A stretch of DNA of 44,597 nt from Beroe ovata (GCA_946803715.1 CAMPET010000247.1:47362-91958); one strand, 5' to 3'; shown: positions 23,337 through 35,027, numbered from the stretch's first letter. Notes: a model not told the origin generated them from the sequence alone. Made by a program: numbers and translations.

Positions 23337-26133
23337 TTATTCCGCTAATCTAAACTTGACTCTTCGAGTGAGGGCAGATGTCAGCTATGAGAGTCTTGAC
23401 AGATTGATTTGACTGAGAGGTAGAGAATAAAATTAGTAATTAGGTACATTGATACAGCTTGTCTGTCGGTTACACAAACAGAAAGTTCAAGTTCTGTGCT
23501 AAAACCAATTATGTGTTTCATGTGTGTAAGGTACTTACAGAAAGAGAGACAGTTTCATGAGGGGTAAACCTGACATCCGGCCAGTTCTGTGAACTCGCCT
23601 CCAGTTCTTCTGTCAAAAGCAATTGCCCATCTGGAATCACAGAATTTAATAGATTTCTACAACTTCCAATATATCACGTCATGCTGTCATGGTAGTGAAA
23701 ATGGGATCTACTGATGAAAGGACGTAGGACAATTATGATGGATGAGAGTTTGCCTAATGCTCATAATATAAACCATCTAAAGTGATTAGTGAAAGCTGGC
23801 GTGGCCAGGTTCGAGCCTGACACTCAAATAGCCTGAATACTTTATCATTGGAAAACACGAATCATACATACAGCACATCTCCATAAGAACGTTGAATTCC
23901 AATTTCCATGGAATCATAGTTGCCATTTCTCATTACGTCTACCACTAACTCTTAGGTCTCTAACTCTCAGTATCTTTGATCATATGCGTTCAGATAGTTC
24001 ATAAACGAATATGGTTTTATGAGTATGAACTATAAAGGGCTGTTTGATAGCCAGTGCAAGCAAACAGTTTCATACTTTGATTGGTCGACGGTCGGATCTA
24101 CGGGTAGGGTTCGCGTGCTCAGAAGGTTCAGTCTAAAACCGTTATATAAGACTGCTACTTCAACTTGTCTTGATTTTATATTCAAAGAACTTATATTGTT
24201 ACTAACATCCGATAGTGTTGAGGAGAAGCTCTGCGTCAGTAACTGCTGGACCAGAAATACATATCCGGGGGTTGGATGAATCCGTGGAGAGAAGACCTCC
24301 GGATGCAGTTCCTGAAGCATATGTTGTGCTGTTAGATATCATTCTTTAGTCAATTGAATGGCTCCTAAGTTTGCAACCCTGTCGCGTTTGGTCTAAGTCA
24401 AAATGAATCAAAAGCTTTATGCAAGCCACATATTCACCTTGAAATGCCACAATTTTCAATATCATCTCGCTAGGTTTAGTGATTCCCATTAGGAACCTGG
24501 TGTATTCTAGGATTTGCTGTGAAGCATCTTTTTCACCGTAGAGCCCTGATACGACCATTGGGACTCCGTTACTATCCAGAACCTGCAAGGAACGAAATCA
24601 GCTCTACGAAATTTAGTTGAAAAATCTTCATTTACTTCGGGAAGTGAGCATTGAGCACTCGGTTATAGAGCTTCGGCTCGTCCCCATGCAAAATAATAGA
24701 ATAAAACAACGAATCAAGTCGTCCATGGATACTACATAAGGTATGAATGAATCTATTTTCACACTTATATGATTGACGATGATAGGGGGTATTATATCTG
24801 ATAGAGATGATTTTAGATTGATTAAAAATCCGCGATAAACCGCGATATCCCGATCTGAGAATTATATAGCTGACAAATTCGTTGAATTATCAAATCTGAT
24901 TACAAATTCCGACATCATCTCGGTGCTGGTTTCTGAAAGACACCGCGCAACCACTGATTTATTAATCTGCAGTAGTGCTTCTAGTTGTCTGGTGGGATGA
25001 TGTCACCTAATTTCCTTGAGTATTACTTTGGCGGAGTGTGACATTCGAAATGATATTGGCGCAATAAAATGTTCGGCCTGTCGGAAATTCCGTCATTTTG
25101 CCGGCAGATTGCAATGTAAATTGAAAAAGTGGTAATTTTCTCTGTTTTATGACACCTGAAATTGTTGGGCAATGGGCACTGTCGATCCATTTATTGTAAT
25201 TTGTCACATTTGTTACGACTTGTCAGTGCAGCAACTGTGAGGCATGCCATTTTAGGCTCTCTTACTAGAGTGCCTGAATATTCACAATTTCCCACTCTCA
25301 CTTAGTGCTCATGCCGTAAGTGCTGGGGCGCCATGTTAATTTCGTAAGTTGTCAACATATCTTGCAGCAAATGTCATATTCGGATCATGCTTCCCGCACG
25401 TACAGCTGGTCATTGAGCAAATGTTACCTGGTAAATATCTCTGTTCTCTATTTCCCGATGATTCAAAGCCTCAAAGTTGTTGTAAGCAGCCACGCTGTCC
25501 AGCACGCTGTCCAGTATCTTAATTCGGATGCACACTGCTGTTATTGTGGAGCTTGGGACACTTTCAACCTCCAAACCTTCCTCTATCCTGTCAATAACTT
25601 GCCTGGGGAAGCAAGAGTTTAATTTGGTAGTTCGATCGTTCAATAGTCAACTTCCGCATAATAATAATGCGCAACTTAATCATTGCATGAAGTAGGTATT
25701 TCAATAGGTAGGTAGTTATATGATGGCATATATAAGTGATCATACATTAGTAACTAGCTATGATCAGGGATAACGCCCAGCTATTATAGTATAGGTATCA
25801 TAGCATTATCAAATACATCACTATTGACCAGTGGGCAGTGAACACTAGGGTCGCTCATCATAATAGTGACTAGTAATACCACTTCTAATAGTAATACTAG
25901 CAATACTACTCAATTATCCGAATTCTCGCACGTTTGCTCCACATTTCTCCGACACAGCTGCTAAAACACAGCATTAATAAATTCAGTTTACTTACCTTGG
26001 CAAGTATCGACTACAGAGATTCTTCTCCGTTTGTTTTTGTTCAAGCTCCTGCGTTTTCTGCGCTATTCGTCCCTCCAAATCTTCCGAATACTTCTCCATC
26101 ATTTTTACAACTCTGTCCGTGATACTGAGCATC
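23337..26133 (-). other. Dimerisation helix and class III cyclase-like domain of the receptor
   Basis: Order from 26133 down: helix MLSITDRVVKMMEKYSEDLE through SRYLPR; QVIDRIEEGLEVES, equivalent to SVAEQLKRGETVEAE; TITAVCIRIKIL at the position of TIYFSDIVGFT; VLDSNGVPMVVSGL for VETIGDAYMVVSGL; LKIVAFQG for LRIGIHTG; NPRICISGPAVTDAELLLN for MPRYCLFGDTVNTASRMES. By this alignment the first metal Asp becomes Ile, the second Gly, the guanine-selecting Glu becomes Leu, and the transition-state Asn and Arg become Thr and Leu. The fold-defining positions (VVSG, the Cys in CxxxG, spacing) are kept. Alignment is by eye from memory of family consensus, so single positions may shift by one or two residues. 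Confidence 0.8.
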
Positions 26134-29100
26134 CTGAGGGATGACTGGGTTTTGCAAAGGTGGTGCAGAGTACGAATATACCACGGAGTTCCAATACTTC
26201 GGGCTTCGGCACATTCTTTTTATTCTTGTTATTGTACCTCTATTACATTTATACTCAAGAAGGCTAGTATGATCGGGGTGTGGTGATAGGGCGTGGCGAT
26301 AGGCATACAAGGGCGGAAGACAGGAAGAAGTAAAACTAGGCGATCATATCATGACGTCATAAACAAGGATCACTCCCATTTGAGAGTTATTACTGAGCTA
26401 TGATTTTCCCTTGTGCATCACCATGCATATTGGAGCAGTTACTTGGTTTAATAGTTCTTCAACTGATTTTGATGCTCTTGACATTTTATGTGGCACCACA
26501 ACATGATGTGGGTAGTGGGTACTGCAGTATGAGACCCACCTTTTTGTGCAACACTTTTTGTGCAAATCACACTGCCCTGTTTCTCCAGTTTTGTCGAATT
26601 TCTCTGCCGATAAAGCTACCTATAATCACAAATCCAGTTTTCTCGGATCAAATACTTGAATCTCAAATAGTTAAAGAGAAATCATTCTCAATCAAATGTA
26701 TTCGCGTTTTTTAACTCGATCAACGAATCTGCTTTTCAGAAGAAAAAATTGAGAATTCTTAAAAAATCCCCACGTTTTGTTCCTCCTTTATTGTGACTTC
26801 CGGTTTGTATTGAGTCTCCCACATAAATATCTCTACAAATAAGGTATTGTGGTTCAAATATTTAAGGTCGCGTGACTCCTCAAGTTGACGTTATGTCCTT
26901 TTTGCCACCATACTTCACAACGACCAATGCCATCATAATAATCATTAAAGTGATGAAACACAAAGCTGTGAAAACACATATCCAAGTCAGCTCTTCTTCT
27001 CTTGAAAGTGCTTGCCCGGAAAGGACTATCCCCAAAGCAGCTGAGGGCCCAAAAATGGCATTTAGTATGGCAGATGAGTACTCTCCAAGCTTCAGAGGAA
27101 TTGACAATTCCATCTTCTCCATCAGGATGAATTTCGACATGATGCACTGATTCTTGACAGCTGCATCCCCTAATCCGAGAAGCAGGGCCCCTAACTCAAA
27201 CTGTAGAGGTAAAAAGTTGAGAATGGCAGTGGTAAATCCAAATGACAGTGCTGCTCCAGCATGGAATGCAATGACCCCACAAATCATAACGAGTAAAACA
27301 TTAGCCTTCTGCGAAGATGCCCCTAATATCAATGTCCACAAAATGGTGAATACGTTTGCTAAATTGGTGTAGAGAACAGCTTTTTCTAGAGTTGACTCAT
27401 TGAATTCCACCAATCTAGTTGGGAGTGCATAGTTAAGCAGGTTATAGATCATATTCATGAAAAATACCACGAGGTCAGGTGAGTAGAAAGCAAAGATCTG
27501 TGGCCAGCTCATTTGGAAGTGGGGCGCTTTATTAAGGGTGGCATCATCGACTTCATCAGTAACGGAGCCTTTCTTTTGTGTACATAGCGGCATCACTAAC
27601 TCAATGCTCCGATTTTCCTCATTTTGCACTTTGATAACCAATAGAAGAGCAAGAAGTGGTACAAAGTTGAGTGAAGCTATCCCAGTCCCAACAGAAAGCC
27701 AGCCCCTGGTCAAGTACAACTCAGCACCAACAAACGATGCTATCATGACACCTAATTGGATTGTTGAACTGATGATCATAATCAGAACCTTATAATGCTT
27801 TAGGTATCGATCCACCAATTCTCCCTGAACTATGATAAAAAGAAACGATGCAGTGAATCCCTGCAGTGACCGAGATATGAACATGATAGCGAGTGCCCAC
27901 CAGCCGCCATTATCCCAGTTGAGAGCGACGTCCACAACTGCCGTTATCGCTGTCGTGGCTGCATTTAGGAGGAGCAAAATGATACACCTCACATGTAGGG
28001 GCAGTGACATGAATTGTGGCATATAGCGGATGACAACAGGAGCCACAGTTGATGTCAACAACATGGTCGAAACTGCTGAGTCCCATGCTGTGTAGTTGAG
28101 ACCCTTTTCTTTAACAAAGTTCAGGAAGAAACCAATTGGGTAGGATCGGGTGATCTGAACCACTGTTGCACATAGAAAGGAAAATGTGAGGATAAAACTG
28201 ACATCAATCTGTGACAGTGCTCCTCTTCCACTCGCAAATCCCATGGCTTTATGTGTGGCTGATTTTTGGGTATATATCAAATATCGGATATCGATCATAA
28301 AATATATTTTGAATAAATACCTATGCCAAAAAGTTTGGGAAACAAGACCACAGAGGGTATAAGTTAAATCTTTGCATTAATTAATATCTAATTGCAAGGC
28401 GTTGAAATTCAGATGCATGATTCCGTCCTGCGTCGAAGCCTCAAGATTAATGCAGAACGAATCATAGTAAGTGAATATATGCCACATCATTTATCAAACT
28501 TGCGACTTTATGGAAATTTATGCAACAAATTGTGGCCCCAATGTCTCAATTCTTCGAAGATTTGAGCGCACACTTTGCTGGAGTTAGACGAAAGCGATGT
28601 AGTATAGATCACTGATCTACAAAGAAAACTCAAAGCTTTAGCTGAGACATTCAATCAGGGATTTATACTACACTTCATGCCCATCTAATAATCAACCAAA
28701 ATTTGCATCGGATTAGTCTGGGTCGCACACCATTTGCATCGTATCGTACCTAGTTCCTATCTACTGTTTTACTCATACTTTACCTAAATCTAATGTGAAA
28801 CAGAATCAGTGGTTATTCCCACATTTCAACTATAAATCTTACGAAATTTAAATATTCAGGAGCAATGAACAAAACCCTAATTGAAGGTGATCATCAGCAC
28901 TACTCAGACAAGGAAATGGTTATTATGATCTGCGTACTTGGTAGGTTAAAAAAGCAAATATATATGATCGCAACAATGATGTTCTTTATTTGAATTTTCG
29001 GAATACGACTAGCCCTCTCCTCATCATCGACGAACGTGCACTAATCTCACCATTTCAGCAATGCTAGCAGTTTTTGCAGTGTTTGGTAGCACACTGCAGT

Positions 29101-32100
29101 TTCTAGCTGTCTACTTGGACCGGAGTCTCCAAAATATCAGTAACATGTTTATCCTTTCTCTGGGAACAAGTGATCTCATTGTAGGAATTTGGACCCTTCC
29201 AACAATTGCATCATCTGTCTACTACAAAAAATGGGTACTATCAGATCCTGTTTGCAAGTTTTCGGCTTTTGTGGACTCTGTAGCGATAACAGCATCTTTG
29301 TGGACGCTAGGCTTTACTGCATTGGATCGATATATGCTGGTTAACTCGCCAGTGAAGTACAAATTCAAGATCAGGAAGAAGAATGTAGTACAGATCATTA
29401 TGGTAACATGGGTCATAGCCATCGGCTGTGCAACTCCCCCACTTCTAGGCTGGAGCGGGTATGAATTTTCATCGTTCAGCATGTCCTGTGCAATGTCTTC
29501 AGCAAGTAGTTTCAGTGAAATAGATAAATATTACTTCTTATTTTATACCCTGATAACGTTTCCCATTCCAATAATAATTATCTTCTTCTCATATGCCCTT
29601 ATTGCGAAGTATGTTCTAACCAGACACCAGAGGGGACGGCAAATAGCTGCTCACAACCTGAGAACAGCAAAAATAACCTTGTTACTTACTATTTTTGTGC
29701 TAGCTTGCATTCTACCAACCTTTGTTATAGGACTGATATTCTGGTTTCAATTTTCTATTCCTATGACTGAGCGCACCAGCAAGATAGTGATATGGCTGCT
29801 ACTAGGGAACAGTGCATTCAATCCGCTACTGTATGGATGGATGAACAAGCAGTTCAAAGTAGTCTACAGGAAGATGTTCTGGTGTTTGATACATCTTAAG
29901 AAGTATCATGTTATCAATCAAGATGCATTCTCTACAATCAAGCTTACCCCAGCAAGACACCGTAAGTCAACCATTACTCCAACTGATACACATAGCTCAC
30001 CCATGTATGGGTGGACAGAAGAGAGTCAGAAAGTCAAGAATAACTTTCTTAAAGAGCCAAATTTAGCGATATGCTAATGTGCTTTCAAGTGCATACTTAC
30101 ATGATATCTTTTGTTATTTCTATGGTTGTTAAATGCTTATTTGACTTTGAAAGATATACTGTACATTTTGTTAATAATGAGAATTTTAAAAAATGAGAAT
30201 TTAAAAAATTCAAATAGGATACATTGACTCACCGATCAGGGTTCATATCTTCAAGTTGTTGCACAGTTTCACTGATATTATTCCTCTCGAAGGGCATCTC
30301 CATCCAACATTGCTTCATTATCTTGACTGCCTCGGAAGGAGTAGACCCTGTTGAATCCTCTCCCTCAAAAAGCTGTAAAGGAAGAATGTCTTATATTGAG
30401 AAATGAGATAGCTATCTCCAAATTCTGATAGCTATCTCCAAATTCTGTCATTTCGTTAAATGAAGATTCATCCTTAATAGAAAATAAAAATACTCTATGT
30501 GGTTTTGTACCTCCGAACTAGACATTTCTGTAACTTGCATTAAATCAAGATTGGGTCGGAATGGTGGACTTTCCCTATTCCTTATCTTCTGAATTATCTC
30601 TGACAAATTAAAGAAAAATTTGTGAGCAGCTATGTCTTTAGATCATTCAAAAAAGGATGAGATGTTATCAATGTTACATACTTTCTGGGGTGTATTCTGA
30701 AGTATCATACGGCTCTTCTCTGGCAAAAAGCTCATACATTACTATTGAGAAACTATAGGTATCACACTTCTGCATTTCTTTCGAGGTCCTTTGCTTCGAA
30801 CTTGGCCATAGCATTTCTGGAGCAGCGTAGAATAAATCTAGGGAGAGTGGCATTCATATGTGACAATGAGGTTGTCAAAGAAGGTTGGTGTCAACTGTCA
30901 AATAACGTAACACTATAACTGCACTGATGATGTCCAGGAAACACTGTTAGAATAATCTACATATGATCATTAACTTGCAGCGGTGTACAAGATGCTAATA
31001 TTATATTGACAAGCATGGCATTATTGGTAGACTGCATCAATTGAAAAATATTTGGATTGGACACAAATTGGGTTGGCAAATTAGACTCTTATTCATCTGA
31101 CATAATTCCACCCTTTCTATCATTCTATGTTAATTGGTATAGGTAATATGGCATAATAGAGTGAATTGCACGAAGCAAATTTTGGCTCCTGGAATTCAGA
31201 GTGTTCATCCTTGCATGGCAATAGCAAACTTAAGTCAAGCGGGTCAACCTTGTGAGTTGCTTGCATCAAAGTTTACATCAAAATCTCTTTGCAGATAGTT
31301 ATTTATTGCTGGTTTTTCTTTATCTAAAGAAAGGATCATTTAAAATTATAATCTACTCAGCTGATCAAATTGTTGGAAGAACAATTGGAGTCAAATGATC
31401 AAAAGTCCATGACTCTTACTTATACTGCTTAGTGCTTACCTTGAACATTTGCAACTTTTATGTTTGCGAACACAGTGTGTGCCTGGTCAACATCTAATGT
31501 CTCCTTCAATATATTGCCCATTCCAAAATCACTCAGTTTGCACACCCAATGACCATCTACCACACAGTTGGAAGATGTCAGTCCCCCATGGCAACCAAAG
31601 TTTGATTGATGTAAATGGCGTAGGCCCTGAAGATTTACAATGATCCCACTTTCACTGATTGATGTTCGATTAATATAGTCACAAATACACAGTGATTATC
31701 TGATTACCTTAGCAACGTCACTGATAAGTGATAGCTTGAACATCCAGTCAAGTTGAACAGAGTCGTCATGAATTATATCTTTCAATGGACCTTTGGCGCA
31801 GTACTCAGTGACAACAGCACAGCTTCCTGGGTCATCACATAAACCATGAAATAAGGTCAAATTCGGATGCACAGCCTTCTTCAACTGAAAGTAGAACAAA
31901 ATGACCATAGAATAAATGGTTCACGCTGTTAATGGTATGCGACTAATATTTCTTGCAATTGAGCTAATTAAAATCGAATTAGCAATGATACAGGATTTAC
32001 AACATCTTACCAGATAGAGGTCATCTAAGATCTCCTTTGTGATGACAATGTTCGGGCAATTGAGCATTTTTACCACCACATAGCTCTGCCCATACTTTGC

Positions 32101-35009
32101 CACAGACGATTTTGTGGTAATTTGCTCTTCTTGTACTAACTGAAAAGCAACTAATGATCATTGATAAATCACATTGATAAATTTTGTGTAAAATTATAGA
32201 AAAAAATCATCCAGCTCTCAGTTATCAATGAAAAGGGGACCAAATATTTACCCTTCTGCTTCCAGCCAAACTCTTCTTCACGCCGAATTCAAGTTCACTG
32301 AATGAAATTTTCCAAGGTATTTTCATGTCTGCTTCATTTTGGAGCTTGTTCCTTCGCACTATGAAGATAGCAACAGCCATCACTACAAGTACTACAAAAA
32401 CACACAGCCCCACAACCACATAGAGAATGGTATCATCACCCTCTCCAATAGAACAACGGTCATCTTTACAGGGGTCGACAATTTCATCGTTGGGCCACCT
32501 ATATGAGTAGATTGTAGAACATAAGTATATTGATCAATGATCATATTTGGTATGGTCAATTTTTATCATCCAGTTGTATGCTTTAATTACATAAGAGAAG
32601 GTCTAATATACAAAAAGAAACCTACTGGATTTTATTGTTGTATACAGTGATTTCACCAGACTGTTCTTCTATTGCCACCTCAACAAAACTGATTCCTTGA
32701 AACTGCTGTAAAGTCCAGATTGCATTAGCCGGCTCAGCATTCCTGTCCAGAAGTTCAGTCCTGTATGCGCCTGGAGCATGAACATGATGCTTTACCATGG
32801 TCAAGATGTGTGTTCATTGAGAAGACCGTAACCACGGTAAGGCATGATAACTAAGAAGTTAGCTGTTTAAACAGAAATTTCTATTGAAACAGGTACTTTC
32901 TCAGGTAAACGATAATTTTCTTCCACCTATCAAAGGAATGTGAATAAATGAGAATGGTATTATTGGGGAGAGGTCCCAAATGCTTTATTGCTTTAATCGC
33001 ATGATAGCGTTTCTGTATATTTTCATTGGTTATATCCATGTTTTCATTGGCCAGTCAGTGTCACGTGATCGAAAACATTTGGGACCCTCCTCAATGATAT
33101 CAATCTCTCTTGTTCTGTCAATATGAGTAAATCTTACCTTGATATTCCAAATTGGACATAGCTGCAATTATATCACCAGCCTTCAATGATCCAGCTTTCT
33201 TGTAAGCAGTCGCCCAAGAAATTACTGCATTGTAACTATATGCCAAATAAAGTGGGAATGAATCTGATTCGTCCTGTGATAAATATGCCCCATGTTTGAA
33301 TTGATGATTTACACAAATCTTTTGACCTGATGATTGTTCTTCAGCATAAATACCTCAAGAAGTTGGTCTGGGTCATCAAACTTTTTTAGAAACTTATCAT
33401 ATTCCGATTTGTAAGTTACAGCAGGGCGATCGTTTTCCACCGAAAAAATGCCTTGGTAGTATGTCTGTTCATCAGCCGCTACAGCACACTAAGAAATGTA
33501 TGACAATTTCAGTTCAAAAGTCTTCCTCCAGGAGGAATGCTCTATTTTGCTCTATATAAGGCTCTATATAAAATGCTCTATATAAGGCTCTAGTAAGAAT
33601 TATATTCGAGTCGTGCCAGTCTCCATTAAATTCTAGAGTCTTAAAATGGCCGTTGTTAGTACATAATGATGAATGGGCCATACCTGAATACGAAACCAAG
33701 CATAGTTGGTTTTCTGCCATACTTCTCCAACATCGACACCTGTATCTTGTGATATCTTCGTGGCAGCCTTTTTTAAGACGAAATATGCATCAGCGTCGTA
33801 CATGGGAATGAAAAACACTGAAATATTATAACATTCAAAATTTCATAATCAGTGACCTTTCTTGCACAAACAGAGATATTATTGTTAGACTTTGAGTACC
33901 CCAAGCATCATTAAGGAATGACTCTAGTTGCTGGGCTGTTCCGGCTTGAACTGATTCATCTTGCTCCTCAAGATCAGAGACCACAGTTTTCAGCTGCTTC
34001 AATCGGAATGGTTCTCCATCAGAATCTTGGGATCAAAATGAGTTTGGACCATGAAAATCATAGAATCATTCGAAGATTCAGTGCCATTTCAAATTTCACA
34101 CCTTTTAAATTTCCGACATCCGATGCAAAGGCAATCCCAATGTCCAAATGTATCTTTTGTGTTGTTGATATGATGTTGTACAGTTTGAAGTCCCATTTCC
34201 TTGAAAGAATTAGGGTAGTGAACAACGAGCATGTTTTGTGACGTGTCCTTTGGATATCGGTTAGAAACTTGAGGAACACTCACGCAAAAAGTTTGGTAAG
34301 AAATATCGCCGCACCCGCTTGTGATTCTGCAGTCCTTGCAAAATTTGGATACTTCTCTTTGTCACTCAGTTCTGAAACCATTTCAACCATATCATTATGC
34401 TGGGAATTCTCATATAAGACAGCGGGTATACCTACCTTGCTATGAGATCATAGATAACAAGAAAAAGGCTATTAACTGAGGCTCACAAACTTGAGATTGT
34501 GCATTGGTGACTTTTTTCATGTTTTATGAGCTCAACTATCATCTTCCCTCAGTTTTCCACAAATTTGATCGTAATAAGAAGTGTTGATAAGTGTCTAAAC
34601 CTATGCAGTATGCAGTTGACACTTGACAAGCATTCCGTGGCTATCACCTACCTATCCCTGAGCAGGTGTATGATATAACTGGAACATCATAGAGAGCTGC
34701 CATGTGTGCTACCGGACCACATACAATAGTACAGGTTGGTCCAATGATCACTTCAGCTCTGAAATATGACAAATGAATCCCCATCTGGTCGTCCTCATGT
34801 TCAATAGCTCAATAATAGGCAGTGATAGAAAACGACATTTAGGTGATATTGATGGCTAACTTGTACTATATTCTGGTATCATGGTTCGATTGAATTTCAT
34901 ATATACCCCCATGTCAAGACTTACCCCCATGTCAAGAGGCTGTGGGAAGCATCGTATGACGTTGGTACGTCACAATTATCATACTCAACCTTCAGTTCGA
35001 TCTCTATAG
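23337..35009 (-). CDS. Receptor guanylyl cyclase with degenerate (pseudo) cyclase domain, 22 exons
   Basis: Exons in coding order: 34925-35009, 34652-34758, 34284-34371, 34102-34199, 33900-34025, 33684-33817, 33354-33488, 33138-33273, 32626-32770, 32252-32498, 32011-32139, 31708-31884, 31440-31626, 30682-30837, 30511-30599, 30233-30372, 25996-26133, 25428-25602, 24438-24582, 24207-24311, 23539-23630, 23337-23384 (last tentative). All phases agree, giving 960 codons with stop. Domains: ANF-type ectodomain (AEVIIGPTCTIVCGPVAHMA, YPNFARTAESQ); membrane span in ILYVVVGLCVFVVLVVMA; PWKISFSELEFG juxtamembrane; kinase homology with YVVVKML, HGGLTSSNCVVD instead of HRD, SDFG, APEML and MKQCW; dimerisation helix VVKMMEKYSEDLEGRI; then a cyclase fold lacking catalytic residues. 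Such receptors bind extracellular ligands and normally make cGMP. The signal peptide and first exon are not confirmed. An intron of 4.1 kb holds two other genes. Confidence 0.88.
26787..26792 (-). terminator. AATAAA polyadenylation signal of the nested transporter
   Basis: Read as tttatt on the plus strand, 88 bases beyond the stop codon of the nested transporter. If used in the host pre-mRNA it would truncate the receptor before its cyclase domain. Confidence 0.5.
26880..28244 (-). CDS. MFS-like multi-span transporter, single exon, nested in the receptor intron
   Basis: An uninterrupted frame encodes about 454 residues from the ATG at 28244; this start has a full Kozak match (GCCATGG). An upstream in-frame ATG at 28298 would add 18 residues but has a poor context. 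About 11-12 hydrophobic spans are visible. AIMFISRSLQGFTASFLFI resembles MFS motif B (R-x-L-Q-G) in span 4, but motif A between spans 2 and 3 is not canonical, so MFS membership is inferred. A charged central loop (QNEENRSIELV to DDATLNKAPHF) separates two six-span halves. The substrate is unknown. A minus-strand AATAAA lies at 26787-26792, 88 bases after the stop, supporting an independent transcript. It lies on the same strand as its host, inside intron 26134-30232. Confidence 0.75.
   Translation of the reverse strand: MGFASGRGALSQIDVSFILTFSFLCATVVQITRSYPIGFFLNFVKEKGLNYTAWDSAVSTMLLTSTVAPVVIRYMPQFMSLPLHVRCIILLLLNAATTAITAVVDVALNWDNGGWWALAIMFISRSLQGFTASFLFIIVQGELVDRYLKHYKVLIMIISSTIQLGVMIASFVGAELYLTRGWLSVGTGIASLNFVPLLALLLVIKVQNEENRSIELVMPLCTQKKGSVTDEVDDATLNKAPHFQMSWPQIFAFYSPDLVVFFMNMIYNLLNYALPTRLVEFNESTLEKAVLYTNLANVFTILWTLILGASSQKANVLLVMICGVIAFHAGAALSFGFTTAILNFLPLQFELGALLLGLGDAAVKNQCIMSKFILMEKMELSIPLKLGEYSSAILNAIFGPSAALGIVLSGQALSREEELTWICVFTALCFITLMIIMMALVVVKYGGKKDITST
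28865..30077 (+). CDS. Class A (rhodopsin-like) GPCR nested in the receptor intron (2 exons, 364 aa)
   Basis: Exon 28865-28940 (ATG, phase 1) joins 29059-30077 in phase. The N-terminus MNKTLIEG carries one N-glycosylation site. Seven spans are visible: N in span 1 is not obvious; SLGTSDLIVGIWTLP gives the span 2 Asp; Cys in SDPVCKFSAF pairs with a Cys in loop 2 (SMSCAM); LDRYMLV is the DRY box; PPLLGWSGYEFS lies at the span 4/loop 2 border; the span 6 proline is in LACILPTF; and NSAFNPLLYGWMNKQFK is NPxxY with an opsin-like helix 8. The residue aligned with the opsin retinal lysine appears to be Leu, so it should not bind retinal as opsins do. The ligand is unknown. It is antisense to its host and runs divergently from the nested transporter, with 620 bp between their starts. 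Confidence 0.88.
32951..33106. mobile_element. MITE-like element, copy B, in a receptor intron
   Basis: The left end agaatggtattattggggag and following ggtcccaaatg are mirrored by catttgggaccctcctcaatgatatcaatct at the right end (about 30 bp, a few mismatches). The interior, read on the minus strand, matches copy A at 5698-5824 (ggccaat.aaaacat.gga.a.aac.aatg), so the two are one family in opposite orientations. It lies wholly in intron 32771-33137. Confidence 0.75.
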
Positions 35010-35027
35010 CTGTAAACAAACTGTGTT

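Noticed and set aside
23795-23830. Possible tRNA gene or SINE: ggttcgagcct matches a B-box.
   Set aside because: No A-box at the right distance and no cloverleaf can be drawn; at most a tRNA-derived SINE fragment.
34058-34279. Single continuous exon for the receptor ectodomain here.
   Set aside because: Only 34102-34199 fits the phases of both neighbouring exons; the rest reads as intron (gtgagt...tttcaag).
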